Assembly (NCBI GenBank): GCA_018242565.1
Contig: JAFEBR010000142.1
Location: 1-35,521, forward strand
Origin: Planctomycetota bacterium
Lineage (GTDB): Bacteria > Planctomycetota > Planctomycetia > Planctomycetales > Planctomycetaceae
Length of the DNA: 35,521 nucleotides
Reading direction: 5' to 3'
In this document: positions 8,001-14,463 of the stretch, one piece after another
Layout: each line of letters begins with the position of its first letter
Position numbering within the stretch: the stretch's first letter is position 1
Translations under genes and position numbers: made by a program
Notes under the pieces: generated by a model
What the model was told of the DNA's origin: nothing
Seen by the model: only the letters and a program-made list of their open reading frames with translations
The model's database searches: none

Positions 8001-8575
8001 CGGCCTCCCACAACATAAGCACGCGAAACATTCTCCACTCCGGCGAGGCGCTGGGCCGCTTCTTCACCAACCCGGCGCAGCAGCATGTCATCGCTCTGAG
8101 CACTGGTCAGGGTGAGCGTGAGAATTGGCACGTCATCAATTTCCACGGGCTTCACCACCCAGCCCGCGACCCCCACGGGGACGAGATCCAGATTCTCGTC
8201 CAGCTTCTTATAGAGCTTGACCAGACTCCGTTCGCGGTCTTCACCTACATAATATCGAACGGTAATCAGGGCCTGCCCTTCCCGACTCATCGAATAGACG
8301 TACTCGACTCCATCGATCTGGTACAGCATTTTCTCGAGCGGCGTGGTGACCAGTTGCTCGACTTCGGCCGCCGAACGCCCCGGGAAATTGACGTAGATGT
8401 CCGCCAGCGGCACGACAATCTGCGGATCTTCCTCACGTGGCGTCAGTCCCAACGCCGTGATGCCGACAACGGTCGCCAGCAGGATCAGAATCAGTGACAG
8501 ATTGGAATCCAGAAAGGCCTGGACGATGCGGTTCGTGAAATGGTGTTCTGGAGCGGCTCCTCCTGACGCAGTCAT
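5099..8575 (-). CDS. RND efflux transporter permease (AcrB/HAE1-like)
   Basis: Inner-membrane proton-driven pump of the resistance-nodulation-division superfamily, 1158 residues, slightly longer than AcrB (1049). Seen: an N-terminal helix, two large periplasmic regions, and two transmembrane bundles. The first bundle has the proton-relay motif LVDDPIVDVENIARHF near residue 446. The second has GIVTRDSIILVDF near 1046, where Arg-Asp stands at the AcrB Lys940-Asn941 position. The ATG overlaps the stop of the adaptor gene (ATGA). It is the last gene of an operon that begins with thioredoxin, ECF sigma and anti-sigma genes, and it ends in a strong terminator. No outer-membrane factor is in this operon; one is in the divergent SQR operon. 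Substrate unknown: the context suggests sulfur species, thiol conjugates or metals. It does not carry obvious CzcA/CusA metal signatures that I can identify. Confidence 0.93.
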   Translation of the reverse strand: MTASGGAAPEHHFTNRIVQAFLDSNLSLILILLATVVGITALGLTPREEDPQIVVPLADIYVNFPGRSAAEVEQLVTTPLEKMLYQIDGVEYVYSMSREGQALITVRYYVGEDRERSLVKLYKKLDENLDLVPVGVAGWVVKPVEIDDVPILTLTLTSAQSDDMLLRRVGEEAAQRLAGVENVSRAYVVGGRPRVVRVLLDANDMAAHQVSPLEMQRAIQGANIRLTAGQLRSGDQLLQVDAGQPFSSAAQLRDLVVGVFDGRPVYLKDVARIEDGPEEVASYVRHGWGPARGFTHHENFPGTLIGGAESDAMTHGRESVSQPAVTLAIAKKKGANAVWVAKSVLQRAEELKRTVIPDDMELVITRNYGLTADEKVNELVEGLAVAILIVVALLTLGLGWREALIVAVAVPVVFGFTLAVNLLLGFTINRVTLFALILSLGLLVDDPIVDVENIARHFALRKKATRRIVLEAVAEIRPPLITATLAVIVSFLPMFFITGMMGPYMRPMALNVPVTMLMSMLVAFTITPWLSYHALKKVYTTGGSGGHGTHETEDLEAVKQSALYKFFYPLMAPLLHSRWVAWTFMVGMVGLTFAAMGLAAVRSVPLKMLPFDNKNELLLVLDFDRGTTLERADAAVREFEEYLETIPEVSDYTSYVGVASPMDFNGLVRHYYLRQGDHVGELRINLAGKKNRQTQSHAIGLKMRNTLQDIADRHQARFKLVETPPGPPVIASVVAEIYGQPDHQYEDLLLAADTVRNRLAREPGVVDLDDIREAPQAKLTFVPDREKAALNGVTSEQIAGTLRAVLEGPTIGLVRSDNERNPLRIELQLPISQRTNAAELSRIQIKGHTGQMITLAELGRWESTRIDQMIYHKNLQRVAYVFAETAGRPPADVVVDVLADRSFVRKAPRGATIVGGGWVAEGTPRPVDVRTFFTNGSGLAWSLAPGLRVDFAGEGEWKITLDVFRDLGLAFGAAMIAIYILLVAQMGSFVIPLVVMLAIPLTVLGVMPGFWLLNSVSAENVGGFADSVYFTATGMIGMIALSGIVTRDSIILVDFIHLSLSKGRSLFDAIMESRVVRLRPILLTASAAMLGAVPIIIDPIFSGLAWSLIFGLFASTLFTLFVIPVAYWLLYANTPGHGLPISSMNQEDPVTSPAPPHS

Positions 8576-9690
8576 GGCTGATCTCCTGAGACGGCCCCCG
8601 GGCCATCTTCTGGCAAAACGACAGATTCTCCCGCACGCAGTCCCGACAGGATCTCGACATTTTCACCAAACGTGCGACCGCTGCGTATGGCTCGACGGCG
8701 AACCTGATCACCATCAACCACATCGACCAGTTCCAACTGTCCGACCTCGCGCACGGCGCGGTGGGGCACGACCAGGACATCTTCTTCATCGAGAGGAATC
8801 AGAATCCGGCCGAACATTCCGCTGTACATCCCCGGGGGACACGGGCCTGTAACCTTGACCAGAAACGTGCGGCTGGCCGCCTGGGCTTCTGGTACGATTT
8901 CGCTGACAGACCCGACGCAGCTTTTATGCAATCCGTCGATCTCCACTGTAATATCCTGTCCCACTGCCAGACGTTCCGCGAGCCCTTCGCGGACTGTGGC
9001 CACGAGTTGCATCCGCCGCGGATCATACAACGTCACCAGAATCTGGCCGGGCGACACCAAGTCCCCCACATCCACCTTTTTATCAATCACGGTACCGTCC
9101 ATCGGCGCGCGAATCGCTGCCCATTCGAGTGTGGCCTGCAATTCGTTGATCACTTCCTGTGCCCGTCGTACTTCGGCTTCCAGCGACCGCAGAACGGTTC
9201 GGGTTTTTTCGTATTCCTGGCGACTGACGGCATTCGATTTCAATAAGCCGGCATACCGTTTTTCGTCTATGATGGCCTGGGCCCGTTGCGCTTCCGCCGC
9301 GGTCAGGGCCGCCTGTGCCTGTTCGAGGCGAGCTTTCAGTTCGGTGTCATCGAGTCGAACCAACAGGTCCCCGGACTTGACCTGCTGACCTGCCTTCAGA
9401 TTGACTTTGACCACCCGGGCCATCAGTTTCGAACCCACACTCGTTTCATGTACGGCCCGCACCGTACCGGCGGCCGGCTCAATCGCAGGAAATCGCAGCA
9501 CCTGCGCAGCCACCACCGATCCTCGGGGCGACTCGTTTGCGGTTTTCTCGCGCGGACCATCGGCCACCTTCGGCGAGAATTTGCCCGCGAGCCAAAGCAG
9601 CAGCACAGTCGTACCAACGATGAATGACAAGGCCACAGCCAGACGGCCAAATCCGTGTATCAATTTTGCCAGTCGCTTCGTTTCAGGCAT
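8572..9690 (-). CDS. RND periplasmic adaptor (membrane fusion protein)
   Basis: HlyD/AcrA-type adaptor, 372 residues, that would bridge the RND pump to an outer-membrane channel. Seen: one N-terminal membrane anchor (about residues 16-36); a lipoyl-like half VKVNLKAGQQVKSGDLLVRL; an Ala/Gln/Glu-rich coiled-coil hairpin (about 113-192, including AQAALTAAEAQRAQ); a second lipoyl half (IRAPMDGTVIDKKVDVGDLV); and then beta-barrel and membrane-proximal domains. The start ATG lies six bases after the stop of the 93-aa orphan gene, whose last codons (TGG TGA) supply a partial ribosome-binding site, which suggests coupling. Its stop overlaps the pump start. The short hairpin implies a tip-to-tip contact with a TolC/NodT channel, and the channel at 14464 is the natural candidate. 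Confidence 0.92.
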   Translation of the reverse strand: MPETKRLAKLIHGFGRLAVALSFIVGTTVLLLWLAGKFSPKVADGPREKTANESPRGSVVAAQVLRFPAIEPAAGTVRAVHETSVGSKLMARVVKVNLKAGQQVKSGDLLVRLDDTELKARLEQAQAALTAAEAQRAQAIIDEKRYAGLLKSNAVSRQEYEKTRTVLRSLEAEVRRAQEVINELQATLEWAAIRAPMDGTVIDKKVDVGDLVSPGQILVTLYDPRRMQLVATVREGLAERLAVGQDITVEIDGLHKSCVGSVSEIVPEAQAASRTFLVKVTGPCPPGMYSGMFGRILIPLDEEDVLVVPHRAVREVGQLELVDVVDGDQVRRRAIRSGRTFGENVEILSGLRAGESVVLPEDGPGAVSGDQP

Positions 9691-9696
9691 GGTATT

Positions 9697-9978
9697 TCAC
9701 CAGGACGGTGTTCCTCCAATTGAATGTGCGTTCTCCATCCGGTCGACTGCCGCCCGGGCACTCCCGTGGACCTGACACAGTTCGCTAAAGGTGTTCGAGG
9801 GCGAACGGGGGCCGTTACTTCCCAAGGGGGTTAAATCCGCGACCACATCCAGCCCCCATGAAGCCGGCTTGCCCACCCTCATCGCCCGTCGATCATTGCA
9901 ATGCTGCGGCATGATTGTTTCAGAGTCGGGAGCTTGGCTCAGGTGTGCCGAATTTCCAGCCATCAGGCTTTTGAGCAT
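9697..9978 (-). CDS. Orphan 93-residue protein in the RND operon
   Basis: Not recognised. The ORF starts at ATG 9978 with an excellent ribosome-binding site (AGGAG, six bases before the ATG) and ends six bases before the adaptor start, so it is very likely translated and possibly coupled to it. Seen: polar, no transmembrane helix beyond a short MLKSLMAG lead, one Cys-containing MPQHCNDRR segment, Ser/Gly/Pro-rich middle, and no known motif. An in-frame upstream start at 10029 would add 17 basic residues but lacks a good site. It could be an accessory periplasmic or regulatory peptide of the pump, or a leader peptide whose translation matters more than its product. Function should be left open. 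Confidence 0.55.
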   Translation of the reverse strand: MLKSLMAGNSAHLSQAPDSETIMPQHCNDRRAMRVGKPASWGLDVVADLTPLGSNGPRSPSNTFSELCQVHGSARAAVDRMENAHSIGGTPSW

Positions 9979-10100
9979 CTGCTTCTCCTGCCACTTCGCG
10001 GTTCGCTGCCGAACTTGCGTCCGGGACAAAGATCCACTGCGACATCGCCGAACCCCAACCGGCAGTGTTCAACGACTGCCTGAAATTGAGTTGTCGGATG

Positions 10101-10319
10101 TCACCGGCGCTCTCGCGTCTGTGGACCATTTCCGTTGCGGCAGTCGCTCTGCGCCGAAGTCACATTGACGGCACGATGGTTTTCACTGGCCGCCGGGAGG
10201 TCGCACAGCGGGGCACAATTTCGTGAACAACAGGTACGAATTCCCATTGCAGGAAAGACCCAACGGGTGATGACCAGCCAGGAGATCATGACGGCGGTAA
10301 ATACGACAGCGTCTTTCAC
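10101..10319 (-). CDS. Small Cys-rich single-span membrane protein
   Basis: A 72-residue protein, too short to be noticed easily. Seen: GTG start at 10319 with GGAG eight bases upstream; one transmembrane helix (about residues 3-22, ending RWVFPAMGIRT); then a cysteine cluster C30-C31-xxx-C35-xxx-C39 and a further C60 in a hydrophilic tail. A longer frame from ATG 10388 overlaps the anti-sigma gene and adds only basic, low-complexity residues, so GTG is preferred. It sits between the anti-sigma gene and the pump genes. The Cys cluster beside the membrane suggests metal binding or thiol/persulfide chemistry, but I cannot name a family. Inference only: it may hand a substrate to the pump or sense redox state for the sigma/anti-sigma pair. 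Confidence 0.6.
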   Translation of the reverse strand: MKDAVVFTAVMISWLVITRWVFPAMGIRTCCSRNCAPLCDLPAASENHRAVNVTSAQSDCRNGNGPQTRERR

Positions 10320-10368
10320 AGTTTCTGCTCCAATATCGGGAAGTGACGGTGGCCGGGCCGGTCGCGAC

Positions 10369-10620
10369 CTATTCTTTCCGCGCCCCAAACACCTTCGTCC
10401 ATTTCGATTTCAGCCGTTGCCGTAAACGATCGTGAAATTCCGGAGGCATCTCGTAAGGGACCCCACTCCGGTACAGTTCGATCGTATTGCGGATGTTGTC
10501 GACGACCACCTGGCAGGGATTACAACCCGCCAGGTGCGATTCAAATTCCTCGCAGACGGCCGGATCGACGTGGCCGTCCACGTAATCATTCAGTGCCTTG
10601 AGTAACTCTTCGCATTTCAT
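10369..10620 (-). CDS. Zinc-finger anti-sigma factor
   Basis: 83-residue ZAS protein paired with the ECF sigma gene just upstream (36 bases between them, same strand, sigma first: the classical order). Seen: Cys3, Cys23 and the signature H29-xxx-C33-xx-C36 (SHLAGCNPC), followed by an amphipathic helix and a basic tail (RQRLKSKWTKVFGARK). In the family the zinc site, with a nearby Cys, holds the sigma factor and may release it on thiol oxidation or on reaction with reactive sulfur. No transmembrane helix is present, so it senses in the cytoplasm. The ATG begins directly after a short G+C-rich gap; no strong ribosome-binding site is visible. It is clearly of the same type as the anti-sigma protein at 2661. 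Confidence 0.87.
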   Translation of the reverse strand: MKCEELLKALNDYVDGHVDPAVCEEFESHLAGCNPCQVVVDNIRNTIELYRSGVPYEMPPEFHDRLRQRLKSKWTKVFGARKE

Positions 10621-10656
10621 CGGCTTGTCTCCCGGGACCAGGGGCCCATTCTCGGT

Positions 10657-11301
10657 TCACTCAGGGCTATGTTCGTGATGCTGTACCAACTGACGAGATT
10701 CATCACCCAGTGCACGCGTCATTCGCTCTCGCAACTGCAGTCGCGCCCGCAACAGGCGGACTTTGACATTTGTTTCTGTCATCCCCAGCAGAGCCGCCGT
10801 CTCAGCAGTACTGCGCTCTTCAAGATCTCGCAGGACAAACACGATCCGGTATTTTTCATCGAGTTCGCCCAAGGCTCTTCCCAGCAGTTCATCAAGCTCT
10901 TTGCGCTCTGCGCTGGCCACTGGACCATCCCGCCAGGGTGCAATGAACTGGGGATGGGGAATATCCGCGTAACTGTCCCCCGAATCTGCGACAGTACTGA
11001 CCGTCCGGGGGTTTCGATCATTCTGCTTCAGTCGCTTGAACGCCGCGTTGAGACCGATCCGCATCAGCCAGGTGTAAAACCGCGCTTCTTCCCGAAAACT
11101 CGCGAGGTGTTCGATCGCGCTGACAAAGGTGTCCTGCACAACCTCTTCGGCATCCTCGCGATTGCGCACAATGCGGAAGACAGTGGCAAACAACCGTCGC
11201 TCGTACAAAGCCACGAGTTGTTCAAACGCACTGAAGTCTCCCGACTTCGCACGGACAACGAGTTCGTGATCAGGATCAACGGTGGACGGTTCCATGCCCA
11301 C
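10657..11301 (-). CDS. ECF-family RNA polymerase sigma factor
   Basis: 214-residue ECF sigma factor. Seen: region 2 (about residues 22-96) with NREDAEEVVQDTFVSAIEHL and FYTWLMRIGLNAAFKRLK; a linker containing PHPQFIAPW; and region 4 (about 132-203) with LDEKYRIVFVLRDLEERS and the helix-turn-helix through TNVKVRLLRARLQLRERM. Start: GTG 11301 has GAGAGG six bases upstream; ATG 11295, two codons later, is an alternative with AGG at eight. It lies 43 bases after the thioredoxin gene and 36 before its anti-sigma gene, inside the pump operon, so it probably drives or boosts this operon and perhaps the divergent SQR operon. No textbook ECF promoter was found in the shared intergenic region, so that role is inferred. 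Confidence 0.92.
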   Translation of the reverse strand: MGMEPSTVDPDHELVVRAKSGDFSAFEQLVALYERRLFATVFRIVRNREDAEEVVQDTFVSAIEHLASFREEARFYTWLMRIGLNAAFKRLKQNDRNPRTVSTVADSGDSYADIPHPQFIAPWRDGPVASAERKELDELLGRALGELDEKYRIVFVLRDLEERSTAETAALLGMTETNVKVRLLRARLQLRERMTRALGDESRQLVQHHEHSPE

Positions 11302-11344
11302 GACCTGCCTCTCTGCAAATCTTCGATTGATGACCCGAGACGAC

Positions 11345-11701
11345 TCACCATGACGAGTTGGGAATCGCCGCGGGGCCTGCGGCCAGCCGGTTCAGTACCA
11401 TCCGCAATTGCCCCGGTGCCCCCACGCCCACCAGTGTATCGACCACCTGTCCGTGGTGAAAACTCATCAACGTCGGAATGCTCTGTACTCGAAAATGATG
11501 TGCTAATCCCGGTTCAGCATCGATATTCACCTTGGCAAAGCGCACCCGGCCAGTGAATTCCTGAGCCAGTTTCTCCAGGGCCGGCGCGATCATCCGGCAT
11601 GGACCACACCAATCGGCATAGAAATCCACCAGCACGGGCATGGGGGATTCAAGAACCTCCTCTGCGAAATTCGCCAATCCCACTCGCTGGATCGCACTCA
11701 T
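11345..11701 (-). CDS. trxA: Thioredoxin
   Basis: Cytoplasmic thioredoxin of 118 residues, close to the usual 105-110 plus a short C-terminal extension. Seen: the classical W31-C32-G-P-C35 active site in [14 protein letters not shown], the buried Asp in VDFYAD, and the cis-Pro loop SIPT (P76). The ATG has AAGGA at about seven bases. It is the first gene of the minus-strand operon with ECF sigma, anti-sigma and RND genes, and it is divergent from the DsrE/SQR operon. In this setting it may reduce protein or low-molecular-weight persulfides, or reset an oxidised zinc-thiol anti-sigma factor; both are inference. The sequence would also fit a housekeeping thioredoxin, but the operon argues for an accessory copy. 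Confidence 0.93.
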   Translation of the reverse strand: MSAIQRVGLANFAEEVLESPMPVLVDFYADWCGPCRMIAPALEKLAQEFTGRVRFAKVNIDAEPGLAHHFRVQSIPTLMSFHHGQVVDTLVGVGAPGQLRMVLNRLAAGPAAIPNSSW

Positions 11702-11957
11702 CAGTTGTTCCTTTCCGTCGTTCGTACTGGTGTTGTATTCGGTGTATTTCCCGATACCGGTACTGATCCGCCGGTCAGGCCACGGTTACATAATTCGTGG
11801 ACTGTGCGCCAGCCGTGATCAGCGCCGGTCCGGGAGCCGACTGATTTTCTGTAACCTGCCGCACAACGTCTCACTCCATACCTGCAGCGTGACTGTCTGC
11901 AACCAAGTGCGGCAGCCCCAGCGCTCGATCAAAACTTTTCCACAGAGGAACAAAACG
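11702..11957. promoter_or_regulatory. Divergent control region between the pump and SQR operons
   Basis: 256 bases separate the two divergent start codons (11701 minus, 11958 plus). The stretch carries a divergent pair of the heptamer TGTAACC: on the minus strand (GGTTACA, 11784-11790) and on the plus strand (11850-11856), 59 bases apart. Each could be the -35 box of an outward-reading promoter or half of a wide operator. I found no -10 sequence shared by both at 16-17 bases, so the reading stays open. The plus-strand leader ends with GAGGA at eight bases before the DsrE-like ATG. Confidence 0.45.
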
Positions 11958-12509
11958 ATGCTCCGCGCTATTGGTGTTTCGCTCACAATGATCAGTCTGG
12001 CCCTGACGACGGCTCCGCGCGAACGGCGCGATCCCCCGGCAGTCAGTCAACCGCGAATCCGCTCGGCAGGGGGAGCCGCCATTCTGCCGCAGGCTGCGTT
12101 TCAGCCCCGAAAGGGGGCCAAGATCGTGTTTGACATTTCGCTGGCGGGTAAACCCGAGGAAATCAATAAGGGACTGGAACGTCTGGCGCGTCTGTTAAAC
12201 CTGTACGCCGGGCATGGAATGTCGCCCGCTGATCTGGATGTCGTCGCGGTCCTCCATGGCCAATCGGCCGCGGCGGGTGTCGTTGACGAAACCTATGCCA
12301 AGATGACCGGAACCGAGAAAAACCCGAATCTTCCCGTGCTGCAGGAATTGAATGCGGCCGGGGTCAAGCTGTTTTTCTGCGGACAGACGCTCGCCCAGAA
12401 GAAGATCTCCCCCGATGACCTGGCGCCGGAACTGAAAGTTGCCACCTCGGCCATGCTGGTCGTGGTTCAGGCCCAGGCCGATGGATATTCCGTGATCACG
12501 TTACCGTAA
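11958..12509 (+). CDS. Exported DsrE/DsrF-like sulfur-carrier family protein
   Basis: DsrE/F-like protein (COG1416 type), 183 residues. In the family a conserved cysteine carries sulfane sulfur during sulfide or sulfur oxidation. Seen: a short leader (MLRAIGVSLTMISLALTTAP) that looks like a signal peptide; a beta-alpha core from KIVFDISLAG; the AVLHGQSA segment; and the cysteine motif LFFCGQTL (C141), followed by SAMLVVVQAQADGY, typical of the family. The frame is open upstream to 11640, but ATG 11958 has GAGGA at eight bases and starts the leader. First gene of the operon with DUF2892, SQR and an outer-membrane channel. Acting in the periplasm it could receive sulfur from SQR. Whether the leader is cleaved is uncertain, as the c-region is unusual (PRERRD). 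Confidence 0.8.
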   Translation: MLRAIGVSLTMISLALTTAPRERRDPPAVSQPRIRSAGGAAILPQAAFQPRKGAKIVFDISLAGKPEEINKGLERLARLLNLYAGHGMSPADLDVVAVLHGQSAAAGVVDETYAKMTGTEKNPNLPVLQELNAAGVKLFFCGQTLAQKKISPDDLAPELKVATSAMLVVVQAQADGYSVITLP

Positions 12510-12607
12510 CGCCAGTGGATTGGTTCGCCAGAGTTTACAGGTTTACCCATTTGAATTTTTTGGCGTCGCCCCAAGACCGGGGCAGCGCATGCGCAGGAGA
12601 CCAAATC

Positions 12608-12838
12608 ATGAATCTCGACAGTCGTATCCGCGTCATCGCTGGTTCTTTCATCATCATCAGTGCCGCCTTGGCCGTGTACGTCGACATCCGCTGGTTGTGG
12701 TTTACGGCCTTCGTCGGCGCCAACCTGATCCAGTCGGCCATTACGGGCTGGTGCCTGATGGAAGACATTCTCAAGAAGCTGCATTGGGACGGCGGATCGG
12801 CCAATGACAACCCGTCACAACGCTGCTGTTCGCGATAA
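12608..12838 (+). CDS. DUF2892 / YgaP-like membrane protein
   Basis: 76-residue inner-membrane protein of the DUF2892 family, the same transmembrane module that follows the rhodanese domain in YgaP. Seen: the opening NLDSRIRVIAGS typical of the family, two hydrophobic helices (about 9-27 and 31-50), a Cys in the second helix end (TGWCLMED), and a CC pair near the C-terminus (SQRCCSR). ATG 12608 has AGGAGA at seven bases. It lies between the DsrE-like and SQR genes. The rhodanese protein at 20468 carries a related C-terminal membrane module, so the same device appears twice in the window, alone here and fused there. Possibly it positions sulfur donors at the membrane near SQR; inferred. Confidence 0.8.
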   Translation: MNLDSRIRVIAGSFIIISAALAVYVDIRWLWFTAFVGANLIQSAITGWCLMEDILKKLHWDGGSANDNPSQRCCSR

Positions 12839-12904
12839 CGGTTTGTCGATTGATGACGATTTCCGGGCCGGGCGGTTTTAAACTTCAGCAACAGGAATTG
12901 TGCC

Positions 12905-14164
12905 ATGTCTGCGCGACCAAGAATTGTGGTGTTGGGTGGCGGATTCGGCGGCCTGGAATCACTGTTTTACCTCAAACAGCAACTGGGAGATCGCGCCGAC
13001 CTCACCCTCGTTACGAACAAACCGTATTTTCTGTTCAAGCCGAACACGATCTACATTCCGTTCGGAGAGCCCCCCGAGAAATATGAAGTCGACTTGAAAT
13101 CGCCTCTCAATAAGCAAGGCATTCGGCTGCTCGAAGCGACAGTCCACCAGATTGATCGTGATTCGAAAACCGTCGAAACCACCGCCGGCCGCGTGGAATA
13201 CGATCACCTGGTCGTGGCCACCGGAGCCCGCATGTGCATTGATGAAATCCCCGGGATGGCCGCACACGCCATCACCGTCTGGACTCCGGACGACATGCTC
13301 ACGCTGCGAGACCGGATCACCCGCATCATCGAGAACGCCAGGCACCGCGAGCACTCCCGAATTTTGTTTCTCGTACCACCCAATAACCGCTGCTCGGGTC
13401 CGCTGTATGAAATGGTCTGCATGCTCGATACCCACCTGCGTCGGCATCATGCGCGCGATCATGTAACGCTGACGTTTGCTACGAAAGAGGGGGCATTCAT
13501 CGAAGCCTTTGGCCCCCGGCTGAATTCCGTGGTCGCGGAAGAATTTGCCGAACGACACATCACTGGACACATCGATCACGTCGTGACCGAAATCCTGCCT
13601 CAGTCGGTCCGGTTTCAGAATTCGTCTGAACTGCCTTACGACCTGTTGATCAGTTTCCCGCCGTATGCGGCGGCGAGCCACTTCAGCGGTTTGCCGACAG
13701 ATGACCGCGGGTTCGTAACCGTTGACCCGTCGAGTCGCCGCGTGGCCGGTTCAGATTCCGTTTACGCGGTCGGCGACACGGCCGATTTTCCGATCAAGCA
13801 GGCGTTCCTGGCTTTGTTGCAGGGAGATGCCGCTGGCGATCATATCGCGGCGGAGATTTTGGGACGCAATCCTGATGTCGATTTCGTTCCCACCAGCATG
13901 TGCGTCATGGAACAGTTCGATAAGGCGGTCTTCGCACAAGTTCCCCTCAAATACACCGGCGATTCCTCGCACCCGGTCGAAGTCAACGTTACCGATTCGG
14001 ATCACTACAAAGTGGGGGTGTCTCCTTTGTGGCGCGTCGGAAAAACTGCACTCGGATATTATCTGCCCTGGCGATTCGGCAGCGGTAAACCGTTCCATGC
14101 GGGCCTCCCCTGGAAAGTCATGGAACTGGGACTGAAGATCATGTCTCAGACGATGGCCGAGTAA
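12905..14164 (+). CDS. sqr: Sulfide:quinone oxidoreductase family flavoprotein
   Basis: FAD-dependent, membrane-associated enzyme oxidising sulfide to persulfide or polysulfide with quinone as acceptor. Seen: N-terminal Rossmann motif VVLGGGFGGLES for FAD; the second nucleotide segment VVATGARM; the FAD-ribityl motif YAVGDTADF near residue 287; and three cysteines at the positions expected of SQR, C111 (ARMCIDEIPG), C163 (NNRCSGPLYE) and C333 (SMCVMEQFDK). A further C172 is also present. NDH-2 NADH dehydrogenases share the fold but lack this Cys set, so SQR is preferred. The C-terminal part (WRVGKTALGYYLPWRFGSG) suits the amphipathic membrane-binding tail. At 419 residues it is of normal length. 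It sits between DUF2892 and the channel gene. Subtype not assigned. Confidence 0.82.
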   Translation: MSARPRIVVLGGGFGGLESLFYLKQQLGDRADLTLVTNKPYFLFKPNTIYIPFGEPPEKYEVDLKSPLNKQGIRLLEATVHQIDRDSKTVETTAGRVEYDHLVVATGARMCIDEIPGMAAHAITVWTPDDMLTLRDRITRIIENARHREHSRILFLVPPNNRCSGPLYEMVCMLDTHLRRHHARDHVTLTFATKEGAFIEAFGPRLNSVVAEEFAERHITGHIDHVVTEILPQSVRFQNSSELPYDLLISFPPYAAASHFSGLPTDDRGFVTVDPSSRRVAGSDSVYAVGDTADFPIKQAFLALLQGDAAGDHIAAEILGRNPDVDFVPTSMCVMEQFDKAVFAQVPLKYTGDSSHPVEVNVTDSDHYKVGVSPLWRVGKTALGYYLPWRFGSGKPFHAGLPWKVMELGLKIMSQTMAE

Positions 14165-14463
14165 CCGATCGCCCGAAATCGACTTGCCGATCCCATGCCT
14201 GGTCCGTGCTGGCAATTAAAGTGACCGAGCGGAAAATCCGCACAACAGGCAAAACACGCAACCTCGGCAAAACCGTTAAAGTCACTACAGTCCAGGTGCC
14301 GAAAGCTCTAAGAGAGACCTCTGCCACTGTACTCTGCGAGAAAACTGGCCTGCAGGTCCATGATTCGTCAGACGAAGCATGTTCCGGCAGCGAGGCATCG
14401 TAATGCTTCTGTGGCGTATCGCAGGTCTCAGCATTTCCGTTGAATTCGAGGGGAAATCAAGCC
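14165..14463. repeat. Intergenic stretch with a 7-bp inverted repeat ahead of the channel gene
   Basis: 299 bases lie between the SQR stop and the channel start. No gene is supported; the 65-codon frame at 14206 has no family resemblance or ribosome-binding site. The stretch holds GAAGCAT (14374-14380) with ATGCTTC (14403-14409), and a small hairpin GCGGA-AAA-TCCGC near 14229-14241. Either could attenuate or process the operon transcript. No promoter is obvious. Confidence 0.35.

Noticed and set aside
14206-14403. 65-codon frame between SQR and the channel gene
   Set aside because: No ribosome-binding site and no family features; it overlaps an inverted repeat.
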